Source: Luteibacter aegosomaticola (GTDB lineage: Bacteria; Pseudomonadota; Gammaproteobacteria; Xanthomonadales; Rhodanobacteraceae). From it: a DNA stretch of 64,000 nucleotides. This document shows positions 25,113 through 36,200 of this stretch, one piece after another (the stretch's first letter is position 1; each line of letters starts with the position of its first letter). The stretch covers positions 1,054,001 through 1,118,000 of the forward strand of contig NZ_CP095741.1 in NCBI RefSeq assembly GCF_023078475.1, written 5' to 3'. A program made the position numbers and the translations under genes. Below the pieces are notes generated by a model, which worked only from the letters and a program-made list of their open reading frames with translations, was not told the origin of the DNA and did no database searches.

Positions 25113-26004
25113 GCAGCGGTGCCATCACTTCCGCGAGATCGTCCTCCCAGCGCGGCAAAGCGAGTGCAAAGTCGGCTTTAATACGATGCGTATCCAATAG
25201 CGACCACGCGGGGCGCCGTGCCGGAGTAGGGAACGCTGACGTGGTGATGGCCTTCACGGGCACGGGGTGGGATAGCGCGCCAACGGCTACGGCGTTCGCG
25301 ATGATAGCCTCGGCGAAGCCGTGCCAGGTCGTGCTACCGCTCGCTGTCAGGTGGTAAACGCCTTGCTGGCGCCCACGTCCAGGGTGCCAGTTTTTGACGA
25401 TGTGTGCCGTGCTGCGAGCTAGCAAGGGCGCACTTGTGGGGCTTCCATGCTGGTCTGCCACCACGCTCAGCTCACCGCGCTCGCGTGCGAGCCGGAGCAT
25501 GGTTGTCAGGAAATTGCGGCCTTGCAGGCTATACACCCATGCGGTTCGCAGGATGAGGTGATCAGCGCCCGATGCGGCGAGTGATTGCTCGCCCTCGAGC
25601 TTGGTTTGCCCATAGACATTCACTGGAACCGTTACGTCCGCTTCGCGATAGGAGTGCCGGGCGTCGCCCGCGAAGACATAGTCGGTGGAGTAGTGGATGA
25701 TGCCTGCTCCGACGGTGCGACCTATCTCGCCCAGCAGCCCGGGCAGCGTTGCATTCATTGCCCGGGCTGCTTCGATGTCGTGTTCCGCCGCATCGACCGC
25801 CGTATACGCCGACGCGTTCACGACCAGTGACGGGCGTTCGGCTAGCAGCAGTTCGCGGACCGCGTTGCGATCGGTGAGGTCGCAGGCAATGTCACTGCCG
25901 CCAGCCCCGCGCCGTGTAACGGCAACCACCCTTCCCAAAGGGGCGAGAGTGGATCGAAGGTATCCCCCAAGCTGTCCGTCGGCCCCTAGGAGCAGGATCG
26001 TCAC
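25099..26004 (-). CDS. rmlD: dTDP-4-dehydrorhamnose reductase
   Basis: Final step of dTDP-L-rhamnose synthesis, NAD(P)H-dependent reduction of dTDP-4-keto-L-rhamnose. The 301-residue SDR protein has the Rossmann motif [16 protein letters not shown] and the catalytic YxxxK (Tyr131, Lys135 in YGQTKLEGE) with STDYVFAG. Last gene of the rmlBACD operon: its GTG start overlaps the rmlC stop (GTGA). Its 3' end overlaps the convergent gtrA-like gene. Confidence 0.95.
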   Translation of the reverse strand: MTILLLGADGQLGGYLRSTLAPLGRVVAVTRRGAGGSDIACDLTDRNAVRELLLAERPSLVVNASAYTAVDAAEHDIEAARAMNATLPGLLGEIGRTVGAGIIHYSTDYVFAGDARHSYREADVTVPVNVYGQTKLEGEQSLAASGADHLILRTAWVYSLQGRNFLTTMLRLARERGELSVVADQHGSPTSAPLLARSTAHIVKNWHPGRGRQQGVYHLTASGSTTWHGFAEAIIANAVAVGALSHPVPVKAITTSAFPTPARRPAWSLLDTHRIKADFALALPRWEDDLAEVMAPLPSRA

Positions 26005-26558
26005 GCGATGTAATCCGGCAAGCGATCACGCGGCACGTCATCGAAGAACGGCGCGCGGCGATCCTTTTCCGAAAGCTCCGGGTGGCTCAATGGCCAGTCG
26101 ATCGCGAACCTGGCATCGTCCCAGCGGATGGCGGCGTCAGCTGCCCTATCGTAGGCGGTGGTGCATTGGTAGGTGAACGTGGCGAACTCGGATACCACAC
26201 AGAAGCCGTGCGCATACCCCGGCGGAATCCACAGGTGGCGCTTGTTGTCCGCCGAAAGCATGGCGCCGACGTAGCGCCCGAACGTTGGCGAATCGGGGCA
26301 GATATCCACGGCCACGTCGTACACCTCGCCCTCGAGCACACTGACTAGCTTGCCCTGCGGGTTTGGCCACTGGTAGTGCAGCCCGCGCAACACGCCGCGG
26401 CTTGAGCGCGATACGTTCGATTGGACGAAGGTGGCATCGATGCCTGCCGCGGCGAAGCGCGCCTGGTTGAATGCCTCGTAGAAAAAACCGCGTTCGTCGC
26501 CAAAGACTGCAGGCTCGATCAGGATGACGCCCGGCAGTTCGGTGTCATGGCATTTCAT
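26001..26558 (-). CDS. rmlC: dTDP-4-dehydrorhamnose 3,5-epimerase
   Basis: Cupin-fold epimerase of the dTDP-L-rhamnose pathway, 185 residues. Shows [24 protein letters not shown] with catalytic His61, [17 protein letters not shown] and the hydrophobic pocket residues in [11 protein letters not shown] chose the ATG at 26558, which forms an ATGA overlap with the rmlA stop; an upstream in-frame start would add 72 residues antisense to nothing known and inside rmlA, so I rejected it. Confidence 0.95.
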   Translation of the reverse strand: MKCHDTELPGVILIEPAVFGDERGFFYEAFNQARFAAAGIDATFVQSNVSRSSRGVLRGLHYQWPNPQGKLVSVLEGEVYDVAVDICPDSPTFGRYVGAMLSADNKRHLWIPPGYAHGFCVVSEFATFTYQCTTAYDRAADAAIRWDDARFAIDWPLSHPELSEKDRRAPFFDDVPRDRLPDYIA

Positions 26559-27442
26559 CGGCCCGGCCCCTGCTCGGCCAGCCGGAGCAGATATTGCCCG
26601 TAGCCGATCTTGGCAAGCGGCGCCGCCAGTGCCTCGAGCTGCTGCCGGTCGATCCAGCCGTGGATGAAGGCGATTTCCTCGGGGCAGCAAATCTTCAGGC
26701 CCTGGCGATTCTCGATCGTCTGGATGTAATTGCCGGCTTCCATGAGGGATTCGTGCGTACCTGTGTCGAGCCACGCATGGCCGCGGCCAAGCTGCTCCAT
26801 GTTGAGTTTGCCGTCGCGAAGATAGCGCCGGTTGAGGTCGGTGATTTCCAGCTCGCCGCGGGGCGATGGCGTGAGCTCCGCAGCGTAATCCGACGCGTGC
26901 TCATCATAGAAATACAGCCCGGTGACTGCGAAATTCGAGCGCGGTTGCGTTGGCTTTTCGACGATATCGGTGACCCGGCCTTCGGCATCGAACGAGGCGA
27001 CGCCGTAACGTTCGGGGTCTTTCACCTGGTAGCCGAAGACCGTGGCGCCCGTATCGCGCGCCGAAGCGCGGCGCATGCGCTCCACAAGGCCATCGCCGTA
27101 GAAGATATTGTCGCCAAGCACCAGGGCGCTCGGCGCGCCGTCGAGGAAGTCGCGGCCGATAAGGAGCGCCTGGGCGAGTCCGTCCGGCGAGGGCTGCACT
27201 TCGTAACGGATGGCAATGCCCCACTGCGAGCCATCGCCAAGCAGTCGCTGGAACAGATGCTGCTCATGCGGGGTGTTGATGATGAGGATGTCGCGAATGC
27301 CCGCCAACATCAGCGTGCCCAGCGGGTAATAGATCATGGGCTTGTCGTACACGGGCAGAAGCTGTTTGCTTACTGCTTGCGTGATCGGATGCAGCCGGGT
27401 ACCTGCGCCACCAGCCAGGATGATGCCTTTGCGTGCCTTCAT
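26555..27442 (-). CDS. rmlA: Glucose-1-phosphate thymidylyltransferase
   Basis: Couples dTTP and glucose-1-phosphate to dTDP-glucose, the first step of dTDP-L-rhamnose synthesis and normally feedback-inhibited by that product. The 295-residue protein has the nucleotidyltransferase signature [32 protein letters not shown] and [11 protein letters not shown]. Both junctions with the neighbouring rml genes are ATGA overlaps. Confidence 0.96.
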   Translation of the reverse strand: MKARKGIILAGGAGTRLHPITQAVSKQLLPVYDKPMIYYPLGTLMLAGIRDILIINTPHEQHLFQRLLGDGSQWGIAIRYEVQPSPDGLAQALLIGRDFLDGAPSALVLGDNIFYGDGLVERMRRASARDTGATVFGYQVKDPERYGVASFDAEGRVTDIVEKPTQPRSNFAVTGLYFYDEHASDYAAELTPSPRGELEITDLNRRYLRDGKLNMEQLGRGHAWLDTGTHESLMEAGNYIQTIENRQGLKICCPEEIAFIHGWIDRQQLEALAAPLAKIGYGQYLLRLAEQGPGR

Positions 27443-28482
27443 GCGCCTAAACGCTCCATGCGATAGCTGCCGTCGAGAATGCTTGCGACCCAGGGCTGGT
27501 TTGCCAGGTACCAGTCGATGGTGCGCGCTAGCCCCTGGGTGAAATCGTGGCGAGGCCGCCAGCCAAGTTCCGTCTGGAGCTTGCTGGCATCGATCGCGTA
27601 GCGGCGGTCGTGGCCCGGACGGTCGCGCACGAAGCGCACGAGCTCACGCCGGGGGCGTTCGGCGGGCATGCGTTCGTCGAGCAGGTCGCAGATCGCATGG
27701 ACCACATCGATATTCATCCGCTCGCTGTCTCCGCCGACGTTGTAGGTTTCACCAGGGCGGCCGCCGGCGAGCACCGCGAAAATCGCCTCGCAGTGATCCT
27801 CCACGAACAGCCAGTCGCGAATATTTCGGCCATCGCCGTAAACCGGGAGCGCTTCTCCGGCCAATGCTTTCTGAACGACCAGGGGAATCAGCTTCTCGGG
27901 AAACTGCCAGGGGCCGTAGTTGTTCGAGCAGTTGGTGGTCAAGGTCGGCAATCCATAGGTGTGGTGGAAGGCGCGGACCAGGTGATCCGACGCGGCCTTG
28001 CTCGCCGAGTAGGGAGAGTTAGGCGCGTACGGTGTGTGTTCGCTGAAGCGTCCCTCGTTGCCTAGCGAGCCATAAACCTCATCGGTGGAGACGTGCAGGA
28101 ACCGGAATAGCGCGGCCTCTGCAGCTGGGAGCGAAGCCAGGTACTCGCGTGCCGCCTCCAGCAGGGCAAGGGTGCCGGTGACGTTCGTTTCGACAAAGGC
28201 GGCCGGCCCGTCGATCGACCGGTCGACGTGCGATTCGGCGGCGAAGTTGATGATCGCCGTGGGGCGGTGCTCGCGCAGCAGGCTGGCGACGAGGGCCTTG
28301 TCGCCGATATCGCCATGGACGAACCGATGGTCTCCCGGGCCACTGAGACCCGCAAGGGTCGCAAGGTTGCCTGCGTAGGTCAATTTATCCAAATTGACGA
28401 CATGATGGCCGGCGTTAACCGCTAAATGGACGAAGTTTCCGCCGATAAAGCCGGCGCCGCCGGTGACAAGCAAAGTATGCAT
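27439..28482 (-). CDS. rmlB: dTDP-glucose 4,6-dehydratase
   Basis: Second step of the pathway, converting dTDP-glucose to dTDP-4-keto-6-deoxyglucose with bound NAD. The 347-residue extended SDR has [23 protein letters not shown] with the TDE catalytic triad (Thr133, Asp134, Glu135) and YSASKAASD (Tyr158, Lys162). First gene of the tightly packed rmlBACD operon, whose promoter must lie in the ~176 bp shared with the divergent cystathionine gamma-lyase gene. The dTDP-4-keto-6-deoxyglucose it makes is also the branch point for 3-amino sugars, matching the QdtC-like gene. Confidence 0.96.
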   Translation of the reverse strand: MHTLLVTGGAGFIGGNFVHLAVNAGHHVVNLDKLTYAGNLATLAGLSGPGDHRFVHGDIGDKALVASLLREHRPTAIINFAAESHVDRSIDGPAAFVETNVTGTLALLEAAREYLASLPAAEAALFRFLHVSTDEVYGSLGNEGRFSEHTPYAPNSPYSASKAASDHLVRAFHHTYGLPTLTTNCSNNYGPWQFPEKLIPLVVQKALAGEALPVYGDGRNIRDWLFVEDHCEAIFAVLAGGRPGETYNVGGDSERMNIDVVHAICDLLDERMPAERPRRELVRFVRDRPGHDRRYAIDASKLQTELGWRPRHDFTQGLARTIDWYLANQPWVASILDGSYRMERLGA

Positions 28483-28658
28483 GGAAAACCTTATGGCCTG
28501 GCCACGTCATTGCGGCGAGGAGCGCAGGGATTATGACGCACGCCCTAGATGAATGCGGCTTCAGCCGTTCGCGAAATTCCAGCGCGGCGAAACGGTAATA
28601 TAGGTCGCTTTGCTCCGCCCCCTATCCGGGGGTTTGGTCTGGAATTGCGGGAAAAACA

Positions 28659-29828
28659 ATGGCTTCCAAAAAGACACCTCGTGCGTATGGCCTGGGTACC
28701 CTCGCCATTCATGCCGGCCAGCACCCGGATCCGTCCACCGGGGCGATCATGACCCCGATCTATGCGACATCGACCTACGTGCAGTCGAGCCCCGGTGTTC
28801 ATAAGGGCTACGAATATTCCCGTACCCAGAACCCGACCCGCATGGCGTACGAGGCCTGCGTCGCGGCGCTCGAGGGCGGTGTCGCCGGGTTCGCCTTCGG
28901 TTCTGGTCTCGCTGGCGCCGCTACGGTGCTCGACATGCTCGATACCGGTAGCCACGTCATTGCCATGGACGACCTCTATGGCGGTACCTACCGGTTGTTC
29001 GAACGGGTCCGCCGCCGCTCGGCAGGCCTCGATTTCTCGTTCGTCGATCTCAACGACACAGCGGCCCTCAAGGCGGCGCTGAAGCCGAACACCCGCATGA
29101 TCTGGGCCGAGACGCCCACGAACCCCATGCTGAAGCTGGTCGACCTGGCCAAGCTCTCGGCGTTCGCGAAGAAGCACGGCCTCATCCTGGTCGTGGACAA
29201 CACCTTCTGCTCGCCGATCCTGCAGCGCCCGATCGAGTACGGCGCCGACCTGGTTCTGCATTCGGCCACGAAATACCTGAATGGCCATTCGGACATGGTG
29301 GGCGGCATCGTGGTGGCTGCAAACAAGGAGATGGCCGAGCAGATGGCCTTCCTGCAGAACTCCGTCGGCGCCGTATCCGGCCCGTTCGATTCGTTCCTGG
29401 CGATGCGTGGCCTGAAGACCCTGCATCTGCGCATGAAGGGCCACTGCGAGTCGGCGCTGGATATCGCGCGCTGGCTGGAAAAGCATCCCGGCATCGATCG
29501 CGTGATCTACCCGGGCCTCAAATCCCATCCCCAGCACGCGCTCGCCCGCCGCCAGATGGATGGCTTCGGCGGCATCATCTCGGCGGAAGTGAAGGGCGGC
29601 CTGCGCGCCGCGCGCAAAATGCTCGAGCGCTGCGAGCTGTTCGCGTTGGCCGAGTCGCTCGGCGGCGTGGAGAGCCTGATCGAGCATCCGGCGATCATGA
29701 CCCACGCGTCGATCCCGCCGGCGACGCGCAAGCGGCTGGGTATCAGCGATAGCCTGATCCGGCTGTCGGTGGGTGTGGAAGACATCGAAGATTTGCGTGC
29801 GGAACTCGACTCCGCGCTCAAGCGCTGA
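28659..29828 (+). CDS. metB: Cystathionine gamma-lyase / synthase
   Basis: PLP fold-type I enzyme of transsulfuration, 389 residues. Shows GYEYSRTQNPTR, the cofactor site HSATKYLNGHSD with Lys205, and SLGGVESLIEHPAIMTHA. With cbs at 21 kb, gamma-lyase activity (cystathionine to cysteine) is as likely as synthase; sequence alone does not decide. The gene is a positional marker: in Xanthomonas the variable LPS locus lies between this gene (called metB) and etfA, as it does here. About 12 bases separate it from wzm. Confidence 0.92.
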   Translation: MASKKTPRAYGLGTLAIHAGQHPDPSTGAIMTPIYATSTYVQSSPGVHKGYEYSRTQNPTRMAYEACVAALEGGVAGFAFGSGLAGAATVLDMLDTGSHVIAMDDLYGGTYRLFERVRRRSAGLDFSFVDLNDTAALKAALKPNTRMIWAETPTNPMLKLVDLAKLSAFAKKHGLILVVDNTFCSPILQRPIEYGADLVLHSATKYLNGHSDMVGGIVVAANKEMAEQMAFLQNSVGAVSGPFDSFLAMRGLKTLHLRMKGHCESALDIARWLEKHPGIDRVIYPGLKSHPQHALARRQMDGFGGIISAEVKGGLRAARKMLERCELFALAESLGGVESLIEHPAIMTHASIPPATRKRLGISDSLIRLSVGVEDIEDLRAELDSALKR

Positions 29829-29840
29829 GCAGGCACGAAG

Positions 29841-30635
29841 ATGAGTGAACTCGTCCGTGCTGTGTGGAGCTACCGGCATTTTATCGTATCGTCCGTCAAA
29901 AACGACCTGAAGGCGCGCGTCGCCAGAAGCCGTTTGGGTGCAGCCTGGATGGTGCTGCAGCCATTGGCGCAGGTGGCGATTTACTCGTTGGTGCTGTCGC
30001 GTGTCATGGGCGCGAAATTGCCCGGCACGACCAATCAGTACGCCTACTCGATTTATCTGATGTCGGGCATGCTTGCCTGGTCATTGTTCCTCGAAATTGT
30101 CACGCGGTCGCTCACGTTGTTTGTTGATAACGGAAACCTCATGAAGAAGATTTTCTTCCCGAGGGCTACCCTTCCGTTTATCGCCGTTGGCTCGGCGCTG
30201 GTCAGTAGCGTCCTTCTTTTTATTGCGACGCTGCTCATCTTCGGCATTGCCGGCCATATGCCGAGCTCCGCGGTGCTGTGGATACCGTTTCTGATGGGCG
30301 TGACGATCGTTTTCTCGCTCGGCATCGGCTTGCTGCTTGGTGTGGTCAACGTGTTCGTACGTGACGTAGGTCAGGTCATGAACGTCGTTCTGCAGTTGTG
30401 GTTCTGGGTCACACCCATCGTCTACATGCCGAGCATTCTTCCTTCGGGGTTTGGCGGCATCATTCGCGCTAATCCTATGTATTACATCGTATCGAGCTAT
30501 CAATCAGTTCTCCTGTTTGGAAAGGCGCCCGAACTGTTGCCACTGGCTATTACGGCGATCGGATCGTTTGCAGTGCTAGCGCTCGCATTTTTCCTGTTTC
30601 GTCGTGCGGCTCCCGAAATGGTGGATGTGCTCTGA
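29841..30635 (+). CDS. wzm: Polysaccharide ABC exporter, membrane subunit
   Basis: Inner-membrane permease of an ABC-2 type exporter that moves finished lipid-linked polysaccharide to the periplasm, 264 residues with about six helices. Recognisable ABC2 pattern: SRLGAAWMVLQPLAQVAIYSLV near the N-terminus, ARNxP-like turns, and VRDVGQVMNVVLQLWFWVTPIVY. Stop and the next ATG overlap (TGATG). Base use is visibly less GC-rich than in housekeeping genes, in keeping with an exchangeable O-antigen locus. Confidence 0.93.
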   Translation: MSELVRAVWSYRHFIVSSVKNDLKARVARSRLGAAWMVLQPLAQVAIYSLVLSRVMGAKLPGTTNQYAYSIYLMSGMLAWSLFLEIVTRSLTLFVDNGNLMKKIFFPRATLPFIAVGSALVSSVLLFIATLLIFGIAGHMPSSAVLWIPFLMGVTIVFSLGIGLLLGVVNVFVRDVGQVMNVVLQLWFWVTPIVYMPSILPSGFGGIIRANPMYYIVSSYQSVLLFGKAPELLPLAITAIGSFAVLALAFFLFRRAAPEMVDVL

Positions 30636-31861
30636 TGTCGGTCATGTTGGAAGTGAGCGGTGTGGGCAAGGCCTTCAGGGACTATGGCAGCGAATTGAAG
30701 CGCATCGCCACCTGGTTTGGCTTGCGCGTCAAGCCGCGCGAAGAACATTGGGTATTGCGCGGTATTTCGTTTCAAGTCGGAAGAGGCGAAGCTATTGGGA
30801 TCGTGGGGCAGAATGGCGCAGGCAAGAGCACGCTGTTGAAGCTCATCACGCGGACGCTCATGCCTAGCGAAGGTTTCATCGCTGTCCATGGACGGATTGC
30901 GGCCATCCTTGAGCTTGGTATGGGATTCAGCCCCGATCTGACCGGTCGCCAGAACGTTTATCACGCGGCGGGCCTCATGGGCTTTTCGCGAGAGCAAATT
31001 GATTCGGCTATGCCCGATATCGAGGCGTTTGCCGAGATTGGCGAATACTTTGATGAGTATGTCCGCACGTACTCGAGCGGGATGCAGATGCGTGTGGCTT
31101 TCAGTGTCGCTACGGCTTTTCGTCCCGACATTCTGATCGTGGACGAAGCGCTTTCGGTGGGCGATGCCTACTTCCAGCACAAGTGCTTCAAGCGCATCAA
31201 GGAATTTCGTGAGCTGGGCACCAGCTTGCTAATCGTGTCGCACGATAGCGGCGCCATTCAGAATATGTGCGATCGTGCCATCCTGCTTCAAGCGGGCCGG
31301 GTGCTGAAGGATGGCGACCCGGTCGAGGTCATGGATGCGTACAATGCACTGATTGCCGAGCGTGAGAATACGACCATGAGGGTCGAGCGCCTGGATTCCG
31401 GTCAAGTCCAGACCATTTCCGGGACGTTCGAGGCCGTCGTCAAGGATATTCGTCTCTACGGGCCAGCTGGCGAGCCGGTCGAGTTTGTCGACGTCGGACA
31501 GGACGTTGAGTTGCGGATTGATGTCGAGGCTCGAATTGACATCCCGCGCCTCGTGTTGGGCTACATGATCAAAGACCGTCTTGGGCAACCGGTTTTTGGC
31601 ACCAACACCTTTCATACAAAGCAGGTCGTCACTGATGTGGCCGCCGGTTCCATCGTCTCTTACACGGCCAGGTTCCCGATGAACATTGGCGCGGGCTCCT
31701 ATTCGATCTCGACGGCTCTGGTGAGTACGGATACCCATCTGGTGGATAACTATGAGTGGCGCGACCTCGCTTTGATCTTCACCGTGGGCAACCACTCGCA
31801 CCCGCACTTCGTGGGTAGCGCTTGGATCCCGCCAATTATCGAATCGAGGCGCCTGCCATGA
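30635..31861 (+). CDS. wzt: Polysaccharide ABC exporter ATPase with carbohydrate-binding tail
   Basis: Cytosolic ATPase subunit, 408 residues. ABC domain: Walker A GQNGAGKST (58-66), signature YSSGMQMR (about 146-153), Walker B ILIVDEAL (from 167). Residues about 275-408 form a Wzt_C-like beta-sandwich (VGQDVELRIDVEARIDIPRLV). In E. coli O8/O9 this tail recognises the methylated end of the polymer and couples chain termination to export; the methyltransferase gene that follows fits this. The ATG of the next gene overlaps its stop (ATGA). Confidence 0.94.
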   Translation: MSVMLEVSGVGKAFRDYGSELKRIATWFGLRVKPREEHWVLRGISFQVGRGEAIGIVGQNGAGKSTLLKLITRTLMPSEGFIAVHGRIAAILELGMGFSPDLTGRQNVYHAAGLMGFSREQIDSAMPDIEAFAEIGEYFDEYVRTYSSGMQMRVAFSVATAFRPDILIVDEALSVGDAYFQHKCFKRIKEFRELGTSLLIVSHDSGAIQNMCDRAILLQAGRVLKDGDPVEVMDAYNALIAERENTTMRVERLDSGQVQTISGTFEAVVKDIRLYGPAGEPVEFVDVGQDVELRIDVEARIDIPRLVLGYMIKDRLGQPVFGTNTFHTKQVVTDVAAGSIVSYTARFPMNIGAGSYSISTALVSTDTHLVDNYEWRDLALIFTVGNHSHPHFVGSAWIPPIIESRRLP

Positions 31862-33267
31862 CATTCATTAGTTACGCCCAGAACTTCGAGGACGTGATGC
31901 TTCATCGCGTCCTGGGTCACGTTGCCCGCGGTTTCTATGTTGATATCGGAGCGCAGCACCCGATTGATGATTCAGTTACAAAGGCGTTCTCGGTCGCCGG
32001 ATGGCGTGGAATCAACATCGAGCCGGTGCGGCAGTGGTTCGATATGTTGGTATCAGACCGGCCGCACGACCTCAATCTGAACGTCGCTATTGGTGAGAAG
32101 GGTGAATTGCGCTTGTTCGAGGTGCAGGGTACGGGCCTGTCCACGACCGATGCTGAGCTTGCTGCACGCTATCAGGCTAGCGGTAAGGAAGTGTTCGAGC
32201 ACGTCGTCCCTGCGGTCACCCTGGACAGCGTGCTAGCGGAGCACGGTGTCGACGAAGTGCACTTCCTCAAGGTTGACTGTGAAGGTGCTGAGCGTGCGGC
32301 GCTAGCGTCGTTTTCGTTCGATAGGGTGCGGCCGTGGGTGGTGGTCGTCGAGGCCACTGAGCCTAATAGCCAGATCGGGAACGAGGAGAAGTGGGAAGAT
32401 ATCCTGCTCGATCACGCTTACATCCTCGCGTATTACGACGGATTGAACCGTTACTATGTGCCGCGCGAGCGTGATGCGCTCCTGGCATCGTTCGCGGCGC
32501 CTCCCAACGTGTTCGACGATTTCATTCGCGCGAGGGATCAGGCGGCACATGACGCCCTGCACGATTTGCACTTCCGTGCGCACGACATGGTGCAGGAGCT
32601 GACGAGCCTGCGCCCGACCGTCGCGCAGCTTGCCGCCAGCCTTGATGCCGCCAACCGCCAACACGACGAGCGTATTGCACTTGCGGTGGCTAAGGAGGCC
32701 GATCTGCGATCAGGGCTCGACTCCCTGGCCGAGCAGGCAGCCTCCGCGTCGGCGCGGGTCACTGACCTCGAGCATGCCATGGCGCTCCTGCGTGTGGAGA
32801 CTGGAGCCGATCATATGGATGCTGAACGCCGTAAGGCGGAACGGACGATCGCGGACCTGCGGGCGCGGGAGGCGGCTTTCCACGCAGAAGTTTCTCGTCG
32901 GGATGACTATATCCACTCGTTGCTCACGAGCTCGTCTTGGCGAATCACTGCACCCTGGCGTGGCATCAGGCTGGTGGCCAATAAGGTGGCGAGGGGTAGC
33001 TGGCGGCTAGTGCGGCCTGTCGTGGTCCGTGTGGTGCGTGCCGCGATTCCGGCGATGCGCGCGATGCTCCGGATCCCAGGGGTACGGCCCGTCGTGGCGA
33101 GGGCCCTTGGACCGCATACCCGGATCGGTCGCCGTATTCGCGCTTTCTTTGCGCCAGCCCCACACCCGGGTGATGCAACATTTGTCGCACCGGAGGCGCT
33201 GACGGAGCAGGGTCAGGCAATGGAAGTATTGCTGAAACGAATGATAAACAGACGTACGGAAGGCTAA
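31858..33267 (+). CDS. FkbM methyltransferase with coiled coil and membrane-associated tail
   Basis: A 469-residue protein. Residues about 1-200 are a FkbM-type SAM methyltransferase (FYVDIGAQHP near residue 29, VHFLKVDCEGAERAAL). About 225-350 is a charged helical region with coiled-coil character (EADLRSGLDSLAEQAASA). It is followed by SSSWRITAPWRGIRLVANK, a motif often found at the end of polysaccharide transferases, and a basic amphipathic tail. By analogy with WbdD it could methylate the chain end while the coiled coil acts as a length ruler; this is inference. The start at 31858 makes an ATGA overlap with wzt. Confidence 0.8.
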   Translation: MTFISYAQNFEDVMLHRVLGHVARGFYVDIGAQHPIDDSVTKAFSVAGWRGINIEPVRQWFDMLVSDRPHDLNLNVAIGEKGELRLFEVQGTGLSTTDAELAARYQASGKEVFEHVVPAVTLDSVLAEHGVDEVHFLKVDCEGAERAALASFSFDRVRPWVVVVEATEPNSQIGNEEKWEDILLDHAYILAYYDGLNRYYVPRERDALLASFAAPPNVFDDFIRARDQAAHDALHDLHFRAHDMVQELTSLRPTVAQLAASLDAANRQHDERIALAVAKEADLRSGLDSLAEQAASASARVTDLEHAMALLRVETGADHMDAERRKAERTIADLRAREAAFHAEVSRRDDYIHSLLTSSSWRITAPWRGIRLVANKVARGSWRLVRPVVVRVVRAAIPAMRAMLRIPGVRPVVARALGPHTRIGRRIRAFFAPAPHPGDATFVAPEALTEQGQAMEVLLKRMINRRTEG

Positions 33268-33287
33268 GGTAGATGGAGGGTCGGGGG

Positions 33288-36200
33288 ATGCGAATTCTTA
33301 TTGATCTGCAGGCGTGTCAATCCCCTAGTGGCCGCGTACGCGGTGTTGGGCGCTACTGCCTTGCTTTGGCCGAGGCCATGATCCGTCAGGATCGTGGCCA
33401 TGAGGTGGTCATCGCGGTTAACGGTGCCATGCCCGCATCCGTGGCCCATATTCGCGACACCTTCCGCGATCTCCTGCCTGACGAACGGGTGCTGATGTGG
33501 GAAAGCATCGGCCCGACGGCATCGATGGATGACGGGAACCTTGAGCGTAACCGTGTCGCCGAACACCTGCGCGAGTCCTTCTTCGACGAGGTCGGCGCCG
33601 ACGTCGTGCTGACCATGAGCATGATCGATGGCTACGCGGACTCTGTTGTAACGTCCGTTCGTGCGGGTTCCTCCGCGCTCCAGGTCGCTATCGCGTTTGA
33701 TTTCATCCCGTTTCTCATGCCTGAGGTATATCTGGCAAGGCAGGGTGTAGCCGATTGGTATGCAGGAAAGTTGCAACACCTGCGCCAGTGCGATCTGCTG
33801 CTCGGTATCTCCGAGTTTACCAGTCGCGAGGCTTCCGAGATCCTTGGCGTTGATCCGGCGCGGGTTGTAAACATTTCCGCGGCAGTTGGACCCGAGTTCC
33901 GGAATCTCGGTGACGTGCATGCTGCATCTTCCGTGCGTAAACACGGTATCTCCCGTCCTTTCGTGATGTATGCCGGTGGGTTCGATCCCCGCAAGAACCT
34001 GGCTCGACTGATCGAGGCGTTTGCGCTCCTGCCGGCCGAAGTTCGCGATGCGCACCAACTGGTTCTGGTCGGCGGCATTGGTTCGGTCGAGCGGGGTGCT
34101 CTTGAGCAGGTAAGCGCATCCCATGGTCTCTCCCCAGACGATCTCGTCTTCACGGGGTTCGTGTCCGACGATGAGTTGGTAAATCTCTACAATGCCTGCG
34201 CGCTTTACGCGTTTCCCTCGACACATGAGGGGTTTGGCCTGCCCGCATTAGAGGCCATGGCATGTGGCGCTGTGGTCGTCGGCTCGAACACGACCAGTCT
34301 GCCGGAAGTCATTGGGGCGCCGGAGGCGCTGTTCTCGCCTTATGACCCTCAGGCGATCGCGCGTAAGCTTCTTCAGGGGTTGGTCGACGACACGTTCCGT
34401 GACGCCATGCGTTCCCATGCGGTCGAGCAGGTCAAGCTTTTTTCATGGGAAATGAGCGCCGACGCCGCCTGGAGGGCAATTGAAGCGGCGCACGCGCACC
34501 CTCCGCGCGTGCTGGGTGTCGAGCGTTCGTCCGCCCATGCCCGACGTAAGCTTGCGGTGCTGAGTGGGCGGGACACTTTGCCCGCTGCGATCGCGACGCT
34601 TTGCGAAGGCGCGGCCGTGACGATGTTCACGCCGGCAGCCCGCACGCCTGAGTCGATGGCGCTGCCTGGTGGCTGGTCGTGGCGACCCCTATCCGGGCTG
34701 GATCCGCGCGCATTTGATGTTGTCATCGTGGACGCGGCTGGCCTGGTGGCGACGGCGCCCTTGTTGACCGCCTTGCGTAGTAGTCGTGCGCTCATTGTTG
34801 CTGGCGACGAGGTCATTGGCGAATTGGGCCAACGGCTGCGGGTGCTCGATAGGCACCTGCTCGCGCAGATGCTGTACGGGTGGGGTGGCTACGCCGCGCT
34901 GGCGCGGTTGGAGGACGATGCGCTGCTCGCCGCGACGCCGGTCAGTGTATTGGCGTTTGGTTCTGCCCATTGGACGCTACACGAAGCAAGCACGCCACTT
35001 CAGCGCCGGTCGGCAGAGGTACTGGTGGGCGAATTGATCGAGCTGCCGGGGGTAAAGTCGTGGGGTACCAACGATCTTACGCAGCTCGCCGCAGCGGTAG
35101 CCGGCAATTTGCCTAAGCGCGCGCCGCAGCGCGCCCTTTATGTTGATGTGTCGAACCTCGTCATGACGGATGCCAAGACCGGCATTCAGCGCGTCGTGCG
35201 GCATGTACTCACTGAGCTTCTGGCTAGCCCTCCCGACGGATTCCGAATTGAGCCAATCTACATCCGTGCGCACGAGGTCTTTCGCTACGCCCGGACATTT
35301 ACCACCGAGCGCTTCTATCCCGATGTTGCGCCTGCCGACGACGAGCCGGTCGATTTTCGCCCTGGGGACATTTTTCTTGGGCTGGACCTTGCGGCGCACC
35401 TTGTACCGGCCTTCAGGGAGGCGTTCGTCGGCATGCGCGCGCGTGGCGTCGCAGTATCGTTCGTTGTCTATGATTTGCTCCCGCTGCTGCGCCCCGATTG
35501 TTTTGACGCCATCCACTTGCCGGTGTTTCGCGCGTGGTATGAGGCTATCGCCGAACTCGCCGACGGAATCGTCTCGATTTCGCGCACGGTTTCAGATGAA
35601 TTCAAAGCCTGGCTAGACCAGAGTGCGCCACGTCGTGACCGGCCGTTGCGGTTGGGTTGGTTCCACCTCGGAGCCGATCTCGTGCCGGCAGCGCCCGCGG
35701 GCGAGGTTGCAGAGGTGGTTTTGCCGTCCTTAGGGAGTCGTCCGACATTTCTTATGGTCGGCACCATTGAGCCGCGCAAGGGGCACGCCCAGGTACTTGC
35801 TGCGTTCGAGGACTTGTGGAGCCGCGGGCGCGACGTGAACCTCGTGATCATCGGCAAGCCTGGTTGGCGGACCGAGACGTTGATGTCGCGTCTGCGCGGC
35901 CATGCCGAAGCGGGGCGCCGGCTGTTCTGGATGGAAAAGGCAGACGATCACCAGCTCGTCGCCATGTACGGCAGTGCGTCGGCTCTACTTGCGGCGTCCG
36001 AGGGGGAGGGGTTCGGCCTGCCCCTGATCGAGGCGGCCCAGTACGGTCTCCCGATTATCGCGCGCGACCTACCCGTGTTCCGCGAGGTGGCTGGCGAGCA
36101 CGCCGCGTATTTCTCGGGTTTCGAGCCGCGAGACCTGGCAGATGCGGTCGACGCCTGGGTGGATCTATTCGTTGCTTCAGCCCACCCCCGCTCAGCGGGT

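Noticed and set aside
28545..29879. 444-codon minus-strand frame over the cystathionine gamma-lyase gene
   Set aside because: Shadow frame of low complexity; it is also convergent through the wzm start.
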